14,763 nt of DNA, from assembly GCA_905480065.1 (NCBI GenBank), contig CAJQOV010000149.1, forward strand, positions 1 through 14,763. The letters run 5' to 3'. The position numbers were made by a program, and so were the translations under genes. The notes beneath the pieces are model-generated. The model made no database searches. It had not been told where the DNA came from and was given only the letters and a program-made list of their open reading frames with translations. Shown here piece after piece: positions 14,563 to 14,763 of this stretch (the stretch's first letter is position 1; each line of letters begins with the position of its first letter). The stretch is from an uncultured Gammaproteobacteria bacterium. GTDB lineage: Bacteria; Pseudomonadota; Gammaproteobacteria; UBA9214.

Positions 14563-14652
14563 GAGAAAAATGACACCGACCCCTTTTTGTTCGAGAAAAA
14601 TGACACCGACCCCTTTTTGTTCGAGAAAAATGACACCGACCCCTTTTTGTTC
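14563..14652 (+). repeat. three perfect 30-bp tandem copies of the GACACCGACCCC repeat
   Basis: The units at 14563-14592, 14593-14622 and 14623-14652 are identical and adjacent with no spacers. The core is AATGACACCGACCCCTTTTT, flanked by GAGAA and GTTC. The array lies nine to about 170 bases from its neighbouring genes, in the gap before the ATP-grasp gene. Related GACACCGACCCC words are common dispersed repeats and, from memory, often lie near REP-associated Y1-type transposase genes. No such gene is in this window. Perfect identity implies recent expansion. Confidence 0.95.
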
Positions 14653-14660
14653 TGTGGCGG

Positions 14661-14763
14661 CTAGCGAATTTTTTGATTCTGCTCGGCCACGATCCGGTGT
14701 ACGAAGTGCAACTTGTCGATGGCTTCCGCCGACAGCACGAACGGGTAGGCATCCGCTTGCCCC
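14661..14763 (-). CDS. C-terminal end of a probable zinc metallopeptidase-like protein
   Basis: Only the last 33 codons are inside the window, ending at TAG 14661-14663. The tail contains DAYPFVLSAEAIDKLHFVHR, which resembles my recollection of the C-terminus of the putative zinc-binding metallopeptidase family (Peptidase_Mx, COG4307), usually ending with MGQPDAYPFVL...KLRFVH. Members of that family are often encoded near circularly permuted ATP-grasp and alpha-E genes, which agrees with the gene just downstream on the same strand. No catalytic residues are visible in this fragment, so the family call rests on tail similarity and neighbourhood. Confidence 0.6.
   Translation of the reverse strand, partial: GQADAYPFVLSAEAIDKLHFVHRIVAEQNQKIR

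Noticed and set aside
14563..14652. A possible CRISPR array because of regular 30-base repeats.
   Set aside because: The units are directly adjacent with no spacers, and there are no cas genes.
14461..14664. A plus-strand ORF with a repeated EKNDTDPFLF peptide.
   Set aside because: The repeat peptide only reflects the 30-base DNA period. The frame also covers the non-coding upstream region of the ATP-grasp gene.

Overview
The window looks like chromosomal DNA of a GC-rich gammaproteobacterium, probably a free-living lineage near the Chromatiales or other purple-sulfur relatives. This rests on the style of dxs, purE/purK, the long NhaA, the alpha-E/ATP-grasp pair, and short REP-like intergenic repeats. 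No rRNA, tRNA, CRISPR, prophage or complete insertion sequence is visible. The lineage is an inference, because no marker gene here fixes it.

Layout, left to right. (1) 1-1272, minus: the 5' two thirds of dxs (isoprenoid precursor synthesis), running off the left edge. (2) 1273-1667: a gene-free stretch with a candidate dxs promoter and a cluster of REP-like elements, including a 19-bp triplication. (3) 1668-3149, minus: three tightly coupled genes, a membrane ICMT/PEMT-like methyltransferase, an unknown 141-aa protein, and a uracil-DNA glycosylase-superfamily protein with a four-cysteine iron-sulfur pattern. (4) 3384-5504, minus: a DUF6498-type membrane protein just downstream of an NhaA Na+/H+ antiporter. 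(5) 5622-8399, minus: purE-purK, then an unrecognised 71-codon ORF and an HPP-family membrane protein, each overlapping the next by one to four bases. (6) 8604-9493, plus: purC, divergent from purE, carrying a clear one-base deletion at codon 65. (7) 9686-10075, plus: a DUF302 protein, convergent with and overlapping (8) 10072-11874, minus: a GNAT acetyltransferase fused to an HDAC/acetylpolyamine-amidohydrolase domain. (9) 11991-14394, minus: an alpha-E protein and a circularly permuted ATP-grasp protein, a known amidoligase-type pair. (10) 14505-14652: one inverted and three perfect tandem copies of a repeat. (11) 14661-14763, minus: the last 33 codons of what looks like a zinc metallopeptidase-like gene.

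How the genes fit together. PurE, PurK and PurC carry out consecutive steps of de novo IMP synthesis (AIR to N5-CAIR to CAIR to SAICAR) and are arranged as a divergent purEK/purC pair with plausible promoters on both sides. NhaA, DUF6498 and HPP are membrane proteins following the purine genes, with possible read-through. The right-hand block joins peptide-bond-type chemistry (ATP-grasp, alpha-E, probable peptidase) with a protein that carries both an acetyl-transfer and a deacetylase domain. That right-hand block is the best candidate for incompletely described biology. The other notable items are the sandwiched 71-codon ORF with a hairpin over the HPP start, the purC frameshift (mutation or sequence error), and three unrelated repeat families.
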